From: a virus
Direction: 5' to 3' (one strand)
DNA: 40,228 nt
IMG/VR virus record: IMGVR_UViG_3300037193_001849
Location: 1-40,228 of that record
Shown: positions 1 to 5,943 of the stretch, in pieces
Numbering within the stretch: the first letter of the stretch is position 1
Layout of the letters: each line of letters opens with the position of its first letter
Program-made: the position numbers and the translations under genes
The notes under the pieces: generated by a model
What the model was told of the DNA's origin: nothing
Databases searched by the model: none
What the model saw: only the letters and a program-made list of their open reading frames with translations

Positions 1-141
1 GAAGGGTGCTGGCGAGACGCCGGCGGTACCCGACCCGAGCGAGGCCGTCGAGGACCTGGAGGACCGCGCCCAGGTCCCCGTGCCGATCCCCGGTCCTCGA
101 GGACCGAGAGGCGCGCCCGGTGAGCCTGGCACGCCAGGAGC
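1..141. repeat. Terminal direct repeat, left copy (circular overlap)
   Basis: These 141 bases are identical to 40088-40228. The repeat lies inside one open reading frame that continues in frame from the right end into the left end. This is what a circular molecule cut at an arbitrary point by a de Bruijn assembler looks like, and 141 is a common largest k-mer. It does not look like a biological terminal repeat, since it sits in the middle of a coding sequence. Confidence 0.95.
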
Positions 142-481
142 AACTGGTGCGCCAGGCCGGGCAGGACAGGATGGCGCCGATGGCAGGGACGGGAAGGACG
201 GCGTCGGTGAGACCGGCGCGACCGGACCGCCAGGGGCGCCTGGTCCTCCTGGAGCTCAGGGTGAGGCCGGCCCTGCAGGGCCACCCGGGCCTGCAGGGGA
301 GACCGGGCCTGCGGGGGAGCCCGGCCGTGATGGACAGAACTGCCCCGACGGGTACAGTCTCCAGACTCCGAGCTGGGACGAAGACGCGCTCGTGTGCCGC
401 AAGGACGACGCCGAGCCCGACGACCCAGAACCCTCGGTCCCGCTCGCTGCGGGCCTTGCCCCAGCACGACGCGAGGACTGA
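2..481 (+). CDS. Collagen-like membrane protein, C-terminal part (continues from 39900)
   Basis: This is the C-terminal 159 codons of a gene whose first 63 codons are at 39900-40088; the joined protein is 222 aa. Position 2 is the first full codon. Bases 92-199 encode 12 uninterrupted Gly-X-Y triplets, a two-residue Gly-Val break follows at 200-205, and 15 more triplets run over 206-340. After the repeats come two cysteines about 20 residues apart, in CPDGY and LVCRKDD, and an acidic, Pro-rich tail. The N-terminal part has a membrane segment. Collagen triplets are known from phage fibres and trimerising surface proteins. This copy sits behind the lysis genes and is membrane-anchored, so a role at the cell envelope is as likely as a virion role. 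Confidence in the fold is high and in the function low. Confidence 0.85.
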   Translation, partial: KGAGETPAVPDPSEAVEDLEDRAQVPVPIPGPRGPRGAPGEPGTPGATGAPGRAGQDGADGRDGKDGVGETGATGPPGAPGPPGAQGEAGPAGPPGPAGETGPAGEPGRDGQNCPDGYSLQTPSWDEDALVCRKDDAEPDDPEPSVPLAAGLAPARRED

Positions 482-483
482 CA

Positions 484-525
484 GAACGCCCCCTGTACGG
501 CCCACGAGCCGTACAGGGGGCGTTC
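484..525. terminator. Strong terminator hairpin after the collagen-like gene
   Basis: A perfect 18-bp stem (484-501 with 508-525) and a 6-nt loop start three bases after the stop codon at 479-481. It has no long T tract, which is usual for actinobacterial terminators. It probably ends the late/lysis transcript. Confidence 0.85.
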
Positions 526-541
526 ACGTATTGGGAATACG

Positions 542-569
542 TCGGCCCCCACCGTCCGGAGGGGGCCGA
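542..569. terminator. Second hairpin between late region and HTH gene
   Basis: A perfect 9-bp stem (542-550 with 561-569) and a 10-nt loop follow the 484-525 terminator. It may be a back-up terminator, or a structure in the leader of the regulator starting at 633. Confidence 0.5.
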
Positions 570-632
570 TCGTCGCACGCCCTGGAGCCGACCAGGGGTA
601 CCGTTCTGATGTCGAGCAGAACGGAGTTCAGC

Positions 633-1817
633 ATGCCACAGCGCATCGAAGAGCACACCGGCGCACGAATCAAATCGGCCCGCAAACGCCGTCGGCTGAC
701 CCAACGTGAACTGGCCGATCGGAGCCACGTCTCGTACAGCACCCTGACTAAGGTCGAGCAGGGCGCCATGCCTGCCAGCCCTTCCATCATCGGGGCGCTA
801 GCCCGCGCCCTGTCGGTCCCCGTCGCCGAACTGAACGGCCAGCCGTTCCACGACGAGCTCCAGCAGGATCAGTTGGACGGCCTGATTCAGCCGATCCGCG
901 AGGCCCTCAACGTGTACGACCTGGGCGCCGACCCAGACCTCGCCCCGCGCAGGCTCGTCGACCTGGCCGCCCGGGCCGACGAGATGTGCCGCCTGGTCCG
1001 GGCGACGGCCATCAAACAGGTTGCCGCCGAACTGCCGGCGCTTATCTGCGAGGCGACCACGGTCGCCCACACCGAGGGCAGCACCGAGGCGTGGCAGACG
1101 CTTGCCAGCAGTTACCGGACGGCGTACGACGTCGCCACCAAGCTCGGATTCATAGACCTGTCGGCGATCGCCCTGGACCGGCTTGAGTGGGCCGCGCAGC
1201 GTGCCTCCGATCCCATCCTCGGCGGGATGCGTCAGTACCTGCGGGCGCTCGCCTACCTCCGTGCGAGTGACTATCGCACCGGGCACCGGTTGATCCGGCT
1301 CGGGATGTCCACGCTGGAGCAGGCGGATCAGGGCCGGGAGCGTGACGTGGTGACGGGGCAGCTGCACCTCGGCGCTGCGGTGCTGGCCGGACGGGACAAG
1401 GACAGCGATGGCGCTGAGGTGCATCTCACCGAGGCCGGCCGGATCGCGAAGCGTACGGGGTCGGCAGAGCAGGTGCATTGGCTGAGCTTCGGGCCAACGA
1501 ACGTCGGCGTCCACCGCGTCAGCGTCCTAGCGGAGCTCGACGAGTACGGGCAGGCTGTCGAGAAGGCGCAGAAGATGCGGCTGCCGGAGGACTGGCCCCC
1601 CTCGAGGAAGGCCCACCACTATGCCGAGGTGGCCCGCGCGCAGATGTGGACCGGCCGCACAGAGGACGCGTTCAAGAACCTGCTGCAGGCGCGGAAGCTG
1701 GCACCGCAGCAGACGCGGTACCACCCGACGGTACGGGAGACCTACGCGGGGCTGGAGGCCGCGCGTCGCCAGATGCCCGATGACTTCATCAACTACGGCT
1801 CCTGGCTCAGCTCGTAA
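633..1817 (+). CDS. XRE-family HTH regulator with long helical C-terminal domain
   Basis: The 394-aa protein has an N-terminal Cro/CI-type helix-turn-helix (about residues 8-65) with the motif LTQRELADRSHVSYSTLTK. The remaining 320 residues are helical and resemble the TPR-like C-terminal regions of Streptomyces XRE regulators. The start at 633 has a GGAG six bases upstream; an in-frame ATG at 609 has a poorer site. The gene lies between two hairpins (484-569 and 1834-1869), so it is probably its own transcription unit. It stands away from the integrase and its paired repressors, so I read it as an accessory regulator sensing a ligand or peptide. It could also act on the small genes that follow. 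Confidence 0.85.
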   Translation: MPQRIEEHTGARIKSARKRRRLTQRELADRSHVSYSTLTKVEQGAMPASPSIIGALARALSVPVAELNGQPFHDELQQDQLDGLIQPIREALNVYDLGADPDLAPRRLVDLAARADEMCRLVRATAIKQVAAELPALICEATTVAHTEGSTEAWQTLASSYRTAYDVATKLGFIDLSAIALDRLEWAAQRASDPILGGMRQYLRALAYLRASDYRTGHRLIRLGMSTLEQADQGRERDVVTGQLHLGAAVLAGRDKDSDGAEVHLTEAGRIAKRTGSAEQVHWLSFGPTNVGVHRVSVLAELDEYGQAVEKAQKMRLPEDWPPSRKAHHYAEVARAQMWTGRTEDAFKNLLQARKLAPQQTRYHPTVRETYAGLEAARRQMPDDFINYGSWLSS

Positions 1818-1833
1818 CAGAACGTCAGGCTTT

Positions 1834-1869
1834 GGCCGGGGCTATCAGTCAGCTCTGATAGTTCCGGCC
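1834..1869. terminator. Terminator hairpin after the HTH regulator
   Basis: The arms 1834-1848 and 1855-1869 pair over 15 positions, two of them G-T, with a 6-nt loop, 17 bases after the stop codon of the regulator. Confidence 0.65.
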
Positions 1870-1924
1870 TTGCCATGTCGGCACCATGTGATGGTCAGCA
1901 CACCGTCTGTGCATGGAGCCGAAC

Positions 1925-2092
1925 ATGCCACAACGTCGTACTGGGCAGACTCGTGCCCGCCGCGCTGCCCTCGCCGATGCAGCCGCCGGCATCTGGCCCG
2001 AGGATCAGCCCTTTCTTCCTCTCTTGCCGGAAAAGGCCGCCGGAAGACGAATGGGAACAGAGCACCGTCGCCCCAGCGGGGAGGCCAGGTGA
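1925..2092 (+). CDS. Small basic hypothetical protein (55 aa)
   Basis: The ATG at 1925 has GGAG six bases upstream (1915-1918). The protein is rich in Arg and Ala, with the segment GIWPEDQPFLPLLPEKAAG in the middle. The stop TGA at 2090-2092 overlaps a GTG at 2089 that could start the next gene, which supports translation as part of a coupled chain. An in-frame ATG at 1913 is a less likely start. I do not recognise the family. Confidence 0.6.
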   Translation: MPQRRTGQTRARRAALADAAAGIWPEDQPFLPLLPEKAAGRRMGTEHRRPSGEAR

Positions 2093-2094
2093 TC

Positions 2095-2319
2095 ATGACC
2101 GCGCACAAGCCGGTCATCGGCGACACCGTCGAGGACACCGCCCTGCACAGGGTCGGCAAGGTTATGGGGCACGTGGGCCCGTATGTGCAGCTTCGCCCGC
2201 TCGGTGGCGGCCGGGAGTGGGACGCACGTCCCGACAACCTGAGGCGGCTCACGCTCACCGAGGCGTTGAGCGCGGGGGTGGCCGAGGCCAACGCGAGGTC
2301 TCGGGGCGAGAAGGCGTGA
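2095..2319 (+). CDS. Small hypothetical protein, Streptomyces-type (74 aa)
   Basis: The product has the central sequence RVGKVMGHVGPYVQLRPLGG followed by REWDA, a pattern I associate with small proteins encoded on Streptomyces chromosomes near XRE regulators. That gives family resemblance but no known function. The ATG at 2095 is used here; the in-frame GTG at 2089 overlaps the previous stop as GTGA and has GGGGAGG at 2078-2084, so it may be the true start, adding two residues. The stop overlaps the GTG of the next gene. Confidence 0.75.
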   Translation: MTAHKPVIGDTVEDTALHRVGKVMGHVGPYVQLRPLGGGREWDARPDNLRRLTLTEALSAGVAEANARSRGEKA

Positions 2320-2495
2320 GCGCCGAGAAGGCGGCGCGGCCCCGCTGGTGCAATTGGCATGGTGGTCTGTCCGGCAGCGCCCTCCTCGTCCGCATCCACG
2401 AGCAAGGGTCCGGCACTGGCGGCGGCATGCTGTACGCCTGCCAGAGCTGCCGCATCCAGCACGGTCTCAAGCCGCTGGCGGAGCGCACGGCATGA
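2316..2495 (+). CDS. Small Cys/Trp-containing hypothetical protein (59 aa)
   Basis: The GTG at 2316 overlaps the previous stop (GTGA), and the stop at 2493-2495 overlaps the next ATG (ATGA). The protein contains WCNWHGG near its start and a CQSC pair near its end. The C-x-x-C pair and nearby His could bind zinc. The family is unrecognised. Its placement indicates translational coupling in the 1925-2883 island. Confidence 0.7.
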   Translation: MSAEKAARPRWCNWHGGLSGSALLVRIHEQGSGTGGGMLYACQSCRIQHGLKPLAERTA

Positions 2496-2716
2496 CCCAG
2501 CGAACACTCCCCACCATGTGGGTTCTGACGCGCGCACAGCGAAGCAGGCAGCGGTGTGTCTGGTGCGCCAAGCTCTTGGGCGCTGACGCAGTCCCCGCAG
2601 GCATAGCCGTCGGTTACTGGGGAGCCCACAACCGCAGCGTCCCCGTCGACTCCTGCCCCGGCTGCGCGAACAGATACGACCTGGCCGACCGCTCCCAGGA
2701 GGTGGGGAACCCATGA
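2492..2716 (+). CDS. Small zinc-ribbon-like hypothetical protein (74 aa)
   Basis: It starts by ATGA overlap with the previous gene and ends by ATGA overlap with the next. Two Cys pairs, CVWC and CPGC, about 33 residues apart suggest a four-cysteine zinc ribbon; this is inferred from spacing only. A basic stretch precedes the first pair (RAQRSRQR). No function can be assigned. Confidence 0.7.
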   Translation: MTQRTLPTMWVLTRAQRSRQRCVWCAKLLGADAVPAGIAVGYWGAHNRSVPVDSCPGCANRYDLADRSQEVGNP

Positions 2717-2883
2717 GGACTTGCGGACGCTGCCACGAGCAGATCAAGCCCGGCGAGGACTACGACGAGCACACCCCGCACTCGGGAACTGGCGTCGCAC
2801 CCACCGAGTACCTCCACAAGAAGGCATGCAAGCCGGTGCTCCGCCAGACCGCACCCGATACCCCGATACACCGTCACTGGTAG
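2713..2883 (+). CDS. Small zinc-knuckle hypothetical protein (56 aa)
   Basis: The ATG at 2713 overlaps the preceding stop. The protein begins MRTCGRCHEQIKPGEDY, a C-x-x-C-H knuckle followed by an acidic segment, and has a second Cys further on (KKACKP), which resembles single-knuckle treble-clef peptides. It is the last gene of the island; three hairpins follow directly from 2887. Confidence 0.65.
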   Translation: MRTCGRCHEQIKPGEDYDEHTPHSGTGVAPTEYLHKKACKPVLRQTAPDTPIHRHW

Positions 2884-2886
2884 ACC

Positions 2887-2922
2887 CCCTGGCGCCGTTT
2901 CGTGAGTGTTCCGGCGCCAGGG
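2887..2922. terminator. Hairpin 1 of 3 between convergent genes
   Basis: A perfect 11-bp stem (2887-2897 with 2912-2922) and a 14-nt loop lie four bases after the stop of the 56-aa gene. Confidence 0.7.
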
Positions 2923-2925
2923 TGA

Positions 2926-2967
2926 GACCGCCCGATGGTGACCCCTGGCCTGAGGGGGTGGGCGGTC
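2926..2967. terminator. Hairpin 2 of 3 between convergent genes
   Basis: An outer 8-bp stem (2926-2933 with 2960-2967) encloses an inner 5-bp stem (2941-2945 with 2955-2959). Confidence 0.6.
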
Positions 2968-2969
2968 AG

Positions 2970-3004
2970 GTGACCCGCCGCTGTCCCCTGCAGCGGCGGG
3001 TCAC
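2970..3004. terminator. Hairpin 3 of 3 between convergent genes
   Basis: A perfect 14-bp stem (2970-2983 with 2991-3004) and a 7-nt loop. Its right arm includes the stop codon (3001-3003) of the minus-strand XRE gene, so it can terminate transcription from both sides. Confidence 0.8.
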
Positions 3005-3240
3005 CGCACGAGTTCCGCGAGGGACACGTCCAGGACACGGGCAATCGAGAGGAGCATGTCCAAGGTGGGATTGGCCCGGCCAGCCTCGACGTCCTGGTAG
3101 TAGCTCCGGTTCAGCGGGACCGCGAGGAACACCGCCTCCTGCGTGAGGTTTCGGTGGAGACGTGCGGCGCGAATCTGACCGCCGACTCGCTGTCGTTCTT
3201 GGAGGAGCCATTGATCGTCGTCGGGCCGGTCACTGAGCAC
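3001..3240 (-). CDS. Small XRE-family HTH protein (79 aa)
   Basis: The protein is little more than one Cro/CI-type DNA-binding domain, including GQIRAARLHRNLTQEAVF and RANPTLDMLLSIARVLDVSL. The GTG at 3240 starts just before the conserved part. A longer frame reaching an ATG at 3393 adds 51 residues of unlikely composition and crosses promoter-like DNA, so the short form is preferred; no clear ribosome binding site decides it. On the minus strand, TATGAT at 3270-3265 could be its -10 box. It is a possible Cro-type or accessory repressor reading out from the 3241-3781 regulatory region. Confidence 0.75.
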   Translation of the reverse strand: MLSDRPDDDQWLLQERQRVGGQIRAARLHRNLTQEAVFLAVPLNRSYYQDVEAGRANPTLDMLLSIARVLDVSLAELVR

Positions 3241-3264
3241 TCGACAGAGGCTGTGGCGCGCGTG

Positions 3265-3270
3265 ATCATA
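3265..3270 (-). promoter_or_regulatory. Candidate -10 box of the small XRE gene
   Basis: The minus strand reads TATGAT here, five of six matches to the sigma-70 type -10 consensus, about 25 bases before the GTG at 3240. I see no good -35 at 17 bp. Confidence 0.3.
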
Positions 3271-3373
3271 TGTCAGCCTGGTCAGAACAGGCTTTCTCTG
3301 ATCAACTCGGAGTGGGGCCCAGCGTTCGGGGGCAGACGGAGTTACGTCTCGCCTTCCGGAAGTTGTTGGAGAG

Positions 3374-3415
3374 CTGTAGCCCTGTGGCCGCATGGCATAT
3401 GCCGCAGGGCTACAG
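3374..3415. promoter_or_regulatory. Imperfect palindrome, possible operator
   Basis: An 11-bp perfect stem (3374-3384 with 3405-3415) extends inward by a T/G position and three more pairs to 15 positions, around a 12-base centre. It lies upstream of the small XRE gene, where an operator would be expected. A small RNA hairpin is the alternative. Confidence 0.4.
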
Positions 3416-3429
3416 GCGCTATGAGAGAA

Positions 3430-3445
3430 TCGAACGCCTGTTCAC
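3430..3445. promoter_or_regulatory. LexA (SOS) box-like site
   Basis: The site reads TCGAAC-GCCT-GTTCAC. The actinobacterial LexA box is TCGAAC-N4-GTTCGA, so 10 of 12 arm positions match. A match this good is expected about once by chance in 40 kb, so its location between integrase and XRE gene is the main support. Confidence 0.35.
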
Positions 3446-3459
3446 TCGAAAGAGTGAAC
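3440..3459. promoter_or_regulatory. 8-bp palindrome with GAAA centre
   Basis: GTTCACTC (3440-3447) and GAGTGAAC (3452-3459) are perfect inverse copies around GAAA. It overlaps the LexA-like site and could be an operator for one of the XRE proteins, or a GNRA-capped RNA hairpin. Confidence 0.4.
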
Positions 3460-3529
3460 GTGGAAAGAGCTTGTAATGCGGCAATAGAGCAGGGGTAAAA
3501 AAAAGTGGTGCCACCCCCTCACTGACGCC

Positions 3530-3560
3530 TCCGCTCCTGTCGCGCCCCGGCAGGAGCGGA
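3530..3560. terminator. Hairpin downstream of integrase, distal
   Basis: A perfect 10-bp stem (3530-3539 with 3551-3560) and an 11-nt loop lie six bases from the next hairpin. On the minus strand it follows the 3566-3602 hairpin. Confidence 0.55.
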
Positions 3561-3565
3561 AGGCA

Positions 3566-3602
3566 CGAGACCCCCCGGCCGAGCAGTGGCCGGGGGGTCT
3601 CG
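3566..3602. terminator. Strong hairpin, likely integrase terminator
   Basis: A perfect 15-bp G+C-rich stem (3566-3580 with 3588-3602) and a 7-nt loop lie about 180 bases beyond the integrase stop on the minus strand. Confidence 0.75.
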
Positions 3603-3666
3603 CTCTTCCGGAAGCGTTCCGGTCCGCCCCCAGGATTCCGCGAACCTTCCGCAGAACGACGGAAGG

Positions 3667-3689
3667 CGACGCAACGCAACGCAACGCAT
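3667..3689 (+). repeat. CAACG-rich 23-mer, copy A
   Basis: This 23-mer matches the reverse complement of 5900-5922 at 20 of 23 positions. It is built from three CAACG units at 5-bp spacing. The two copies lie in inverted orientation on either side of the integrase-repressor block. Confidence 0.6.
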
Positions 3690-3781
3690 TGAACGGTGCT
3701 CTGATGCAGGTCAGAGGCCACATGTGGCCATGACCTCGCTATCCGTTCTCCGCCTGGAACATCCAGTGATGAAGCTATGGA
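3690..3781. other. Candidate attP region
   Basis: Tyrosine integrases of actinomycete phages and integrative elements often have attP next to the 3' end of int. This stretch directly follows int and contains a 6-bp inverted pair (3700-3705 with 3711-3716) abutting a perfect 14-bp palindrome (3716-3729). I could not recognise a tRNA 3' end, so the core sequence is not identified. Confidence 0.3.
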
Positions 3782-5047
3782 CTACCTGTTGACCTGCGTC
3801 AGAGCTCCCTTCCGAGGGCGGGATTCCGGAATCCTTCCGGTGGTCCGAGAGAATTCCGCTGGCTTCGTCTGAGTGTCGCCCGAAGTGGCCCACGCCGCAT
3901 CCAGAACATCGCGCGTCTGCTCCTCGGCCTCGGCGAACAGGTGGGCATAGATGCGCATGGTGAATGCGACGTCCTTGTGCCCGAGCCTCTTGCTCACAAC
4001 CTTCGGATTCTCGCCACCCGCGATAAGCACCGAGGCGTAGTGATGGCGCAAGTCGTGCCAGCGGTACCGCTTTGCTCCAGCCTTGGAGCACATCGCCTTG
4101 AACGCCCAATCCAGGGTGCTCTCGCCAATCGGCTTACCCCTCGGCATGGTGAAGACCAGACCAGCGAACTCGCCCGACTTCGGAGGCGGATACTTCGCGA
4201 TGTACTCGGCGAGCAGATCCACCGCCCGCTGGTTGAGCGGAATCGTGCGGCGGCCGGCGCCGGTCTTCAGACCGTCGAAGTAGTAGCCCTTGCCTGCCTC
4301 GTACACCAGCTGCCGGTGCACGTCGAGAGTCCTGTGCAGCAGGTTCAGCTTGTCGAGGCACAGCCCGCGTATCTCACCCGAGCGCAGGCCGGTGAGAGCG
4401 TCCAGCTCCGTCATGACCGCCCACCGGTCATGGTGCGCCTCGCCGACGATGCGCCGGGCGGTGTCGACGTCCGGCGGGTCGATCTGTGGCTCGACCAGTG
4501 TGGGCGCCTTGACGCCTGCGAACGGGCTGATGGGGATCATGCGGTCGAGCACGGCGAGCGTGAAGACGCTGCGCACCAGCCGGGCAGTCCGGTTCGGTGT
4601 GGTGCCGGACAGCTCGTACTTGGTCGTCAGAAGGTTCTGCCAGGCGCCGGCCTCGCTCGGTCGGATGGAGCGGATCTCGCGTGACCCCCACTCGGGGATC
4701 AGATAGCGGTTCATCACTCCGCGGTATTCGCGCTTGGTGCGCTCGATGGTGGCTGTGGCAGGAAGCCAGATGTTGAAGACGACCGTCTCAATCTTCGTTT
4801 TCCCGCGGTCCGGATCGATCCATGAGCCGGTGAGCTTCGAGCCCTCCTGCTTGGTGATCTCGTTCTGAGCCTCGGTCAGGGTGCGCCACAGGGCTGTGCG
4901 CTCTTTGCCGTCCGGCCCGTCGTATCTGGACTGCCACCGTTTGCCCTTCCCGTGGGCAGCGGCGGCGACCTTGCCCTTGTGTTCTCCGCACTCCGGGGCC
5001 CCGTCGGGCGGCCGGGACAGATGCCAACGGTCAACGACGTATCCCAT
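3782..5047 (-). CDS. int: Tyrosine-family site-specific integrase
   Basis: The 421-aa phage integrase would catalyse integration at a chromosomal attB. Residues 1-95 form the basic arm-binding part, including KGKRWQSRYDGPDG; about 90-175 is the SAM-like core-binding domain; the rest is the catalytic domain. Visible catalytic residues are Arg222 (TGLRSGE), Lys261, His331 and Arg334 (HDLRHHYAS), His357 (RLGHKD) and nucleophile Tyr367 (RIYAHL). Length and motif order are complete. The ATG at 5047 has GAGG six bases upstream and lies inside the end of the 71-aa gene, a 17-nt overlap, so the two are probably co-expressed. Hairpins at 3530-3602 probably end the transcript. Confidence 0.96.
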   Translation of the reverse strand: MGYVVDRWHLSRPPDGAPECGEHKGKVAAAAHGKGKRWQSRYDGPDGKERTALWRTLTEAQNEITKQEGSKLTGSWIDPDRGKTKIETVVFNIWLPATATIERTKREYRGVMNRYLIPEWGSREIRSIRPSEAGAWQNLLTTKYELSGTTPNRTARLVRSVFTLAVLDRMIPISPFAGVKAPTLVEPQIDPPDVDTARRIVGEAHHDRWAVMTELDALTGLRSGEIRGLCLDKLNLLHRTLDVHRQLVYEAGKGYYFDGLKTGAGRRTIPLNQRAVDLLAEYIAKYPPPKSGEFAGLVFTMPRGKPIGESTLDWAFKAMCSKAGAKRYRWHDLRHHYASVLIAGGENPKVVSKRLGHKDVAFTMRIYAHLFAEAEEQTRDVLDAAWATSGDTQTKPAEFSRTTGRIPESRPRKGALTQVNR

Positions 5048-5246
5048 TCAGAACCTCGTGGATCGTTTCTTCCTGGACACCGGCGGCCGCCAGGACGCGA
5101 GCGGCCTCCTGGCCGACTGCCGGGTCACTCCGAGCGAGCTGGTGGACGACTACGACTGGAATGCCTTGCAGATCGGCAGTGAACGCAGCCACGTTGGCCG
5201 AACCAAGATCGGCAACCAGGACAACAGCTCTGCAGCGCGCGGGCAC
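5031..5246 (-). CDS. Small hypothetical protein coupled to integrase (71 aa)
   Basis: The GTG at 5246 is preceded on the minus strand by GGAGGAGG with a 6-base spacer, one of the best ribosome binding sites in the window. The sequence alternates hydrophobic strands and helices (VVLVADLGSANVAAF, IPVVVVHQLA) like a small Rossmann-type fold, with no visible HTH, so it does not look like a classical excisionase. It overlaps int by 17 bases. Its role may be linked to recombination control, but that rests on position only. Confidence 0.75.
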   Translation of the reverse strand: MPARCRAVVLVADLGSANVAAFTADLQGIPVVVVHQLARSDPAVGQEAARVLAAAGVQEETIHEVLNGIRR

Positions 5247-5291
5247 GGGCAGCCTCCTCCCCCATCCGGAACCTGACGATTCCGGGGAGAC

Positions 5292-5317
5292 ACGAGACTA
5301 AACCCGTTACGTCTCGT
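5292..5317. terminator. Weak hairpin after the repressor gene
   Basis: A 7-bp stem (5292-5298 with 5311-5317) and a 12-nt loop lie just beyond the minus-strand stop at 5320. It may slow rather than stop transcription into the integrase pair. Confidence 0.35.
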
Positions 5318-5319
5318 TG

Positions 5320-5772
5320 CTAAGCGTTTTGATTCGATTCGTTTTTGTGAGCATCGATCAGATCTGCCAGGTATCCGTGGCGGCGCATCTCGGCGACGGC
5401 CAACTCGGCCGCATGCCGGATCTCTGCACCTGTAGCCCCGTCGATTGAGCGGACCATCGCGTTCGTCATGATCGCCGCCACGTCCTCGTCAGCGATCTGC
5501 ACGCGAACGTCGTGCCAGCCGCCGGGCGGCTCGCCCCCGCTCAGCACTACCTCCACTGATCCAGCAGGCCAGCCCAGTGCTCGCGCGATGGGAGCCAGCG
5601 TCTGCGGCATGCGACTCTTCGGCACCCGGCCAGCTTCGGCACCCTGCACGGCGCCCTTCGAGACGCCGGCCGCGCTGGCCAGCTCCTCTTGGGACCAGCC
5701 GCGCCTCTCTCGTGCTTCCCTCAGTGCTCGCCCTAGGCGGCGCCACACTTCCGGATCCTTGTTCAGTTCCAC
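5320..5772 (-). CDS. XRE-family regulator, candidate immunity repressor (150 aa)
   Basis: The N-terminal HTH covers about residues 12-66, with REARERRGWSQEELASAAGV as its core. It is followed by a roughly 70-residue C-terminal part of helices (IADEDVAAIMTNAMVRS) that probably dimerises. There is no S24 peptidase domain, so it is not a self-cleaving CI protein. The GTG at 5772 has AAGGGG about six bases upstream. It faces away from the XRE gene at 5950 across a 177-bp divergent region with phased CAAC motifs, the classic arrangement of repressor and early gene. It reads toward the integrase. Confidence 0.85.
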   Translation of the reverse strand: MELNKDPEVWRRLGRALREARERRGWSQEELASAAGVSKGAVQGAEAGRVPKSRMPQTLAPIARALGWPAGSVEVVLSGGEPPGGWHDVRVQIADEDVAAIMTNAMVRSIDGATGAEIRHAAELAVAEMRRHGYLADLIDAHKNESNQNA

Positions 5773-5899
5773 GAAGCGCCCCTTCGTGTTCCGCGCCAGT
5801 CAACGACCGGCAACAACAGGCAACAGAGTACGGGCGGCATGCGCTTCCCTGCGCTCAAGAATGCGCCAGCTTTACTCCCGGTAAGCCTGTTCGACTTAG

Positions 5900-5922
5900 A
5901 TGCGCTTCGTTGTGTTGCGTCG
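5900..5922 (-). repeat. CAACG-rich 23-mer, copy B (inverted)
   Basis: Its reverse complement matches 3667-3689 at 20 of 23 positions. It overlaps the -35 region of the promoter for the XRE gene at 5950. Confidence 0.6.
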
Positions 5923-5943
5923 TTGTGCTTCGTTGGGTACGGT
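5915..5943 (+). promoter_or_regulatory. Promoter giving a probable leaderless mRNA
   Basis: TTGCGT (5915-5920) and TACGGT (5938-5943) are 17 bp apart and fit the sigma-70 type consensus well. Transcription would begin at about 5949-5950, at the ATG itself. No Shine-Dalgarno sequence precedes that ATG, which supports a leaderless transcript like that of lambda cI from PRM. Confidence 0.6.

Larger units (their letters stand above)
3241..3781. other. Regulatory/attachment region without genes
   Basis: These 541 bases lie between the start of the small XRE gene and the 3' end of the integrase, both on the minus strand. I see no convincing gene. The stretch holds an 11-bp dyad (3374-3415), a LexA-box-like site (3430-3445), an 8-bp palindrome with GAAA loop (3440-3459), an A8 run (3497-3504), two stacked terminator hairpins (3530-3602), two copies of CTTCCGGAAG (3353-3362, 3605-3614), CAACG tandem repeats (3667-3689) and a 14-bp palindrome (3716-3729). 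It looks less GC-rich than its neighbours. Confidence 0.7.

Noticed and set aside
1-141. Biological direct terminal repeat of a T7-type phage
   Set aside because: The repeat is inside one continuous gene, its length equals a common assembler k-mer, and the HNH-terminase pair points to cos packaging.
3241-3393. 51-codon N-terminal extension of the small XRE protein
   Set aside because: Composition unlike protein and it covers the best -10 box and part of the dyad; the GTG at 3240 starts just before the HTH.
3420-3445. tRNA-like T-loop sequence in inverse orientation as attP core
   Set aside because: GAATCGAAC resembles a T-loop complement, but the flanking stem does not pair and no acceptor end follows.
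3419-3723. Two open frames of about 95 codons on the minus strand downstream of the integrase
   Set aside because: They run through two strong terminator hairpins and the CAACG repeats, have no ribosome binding site and no protein-like pattern.
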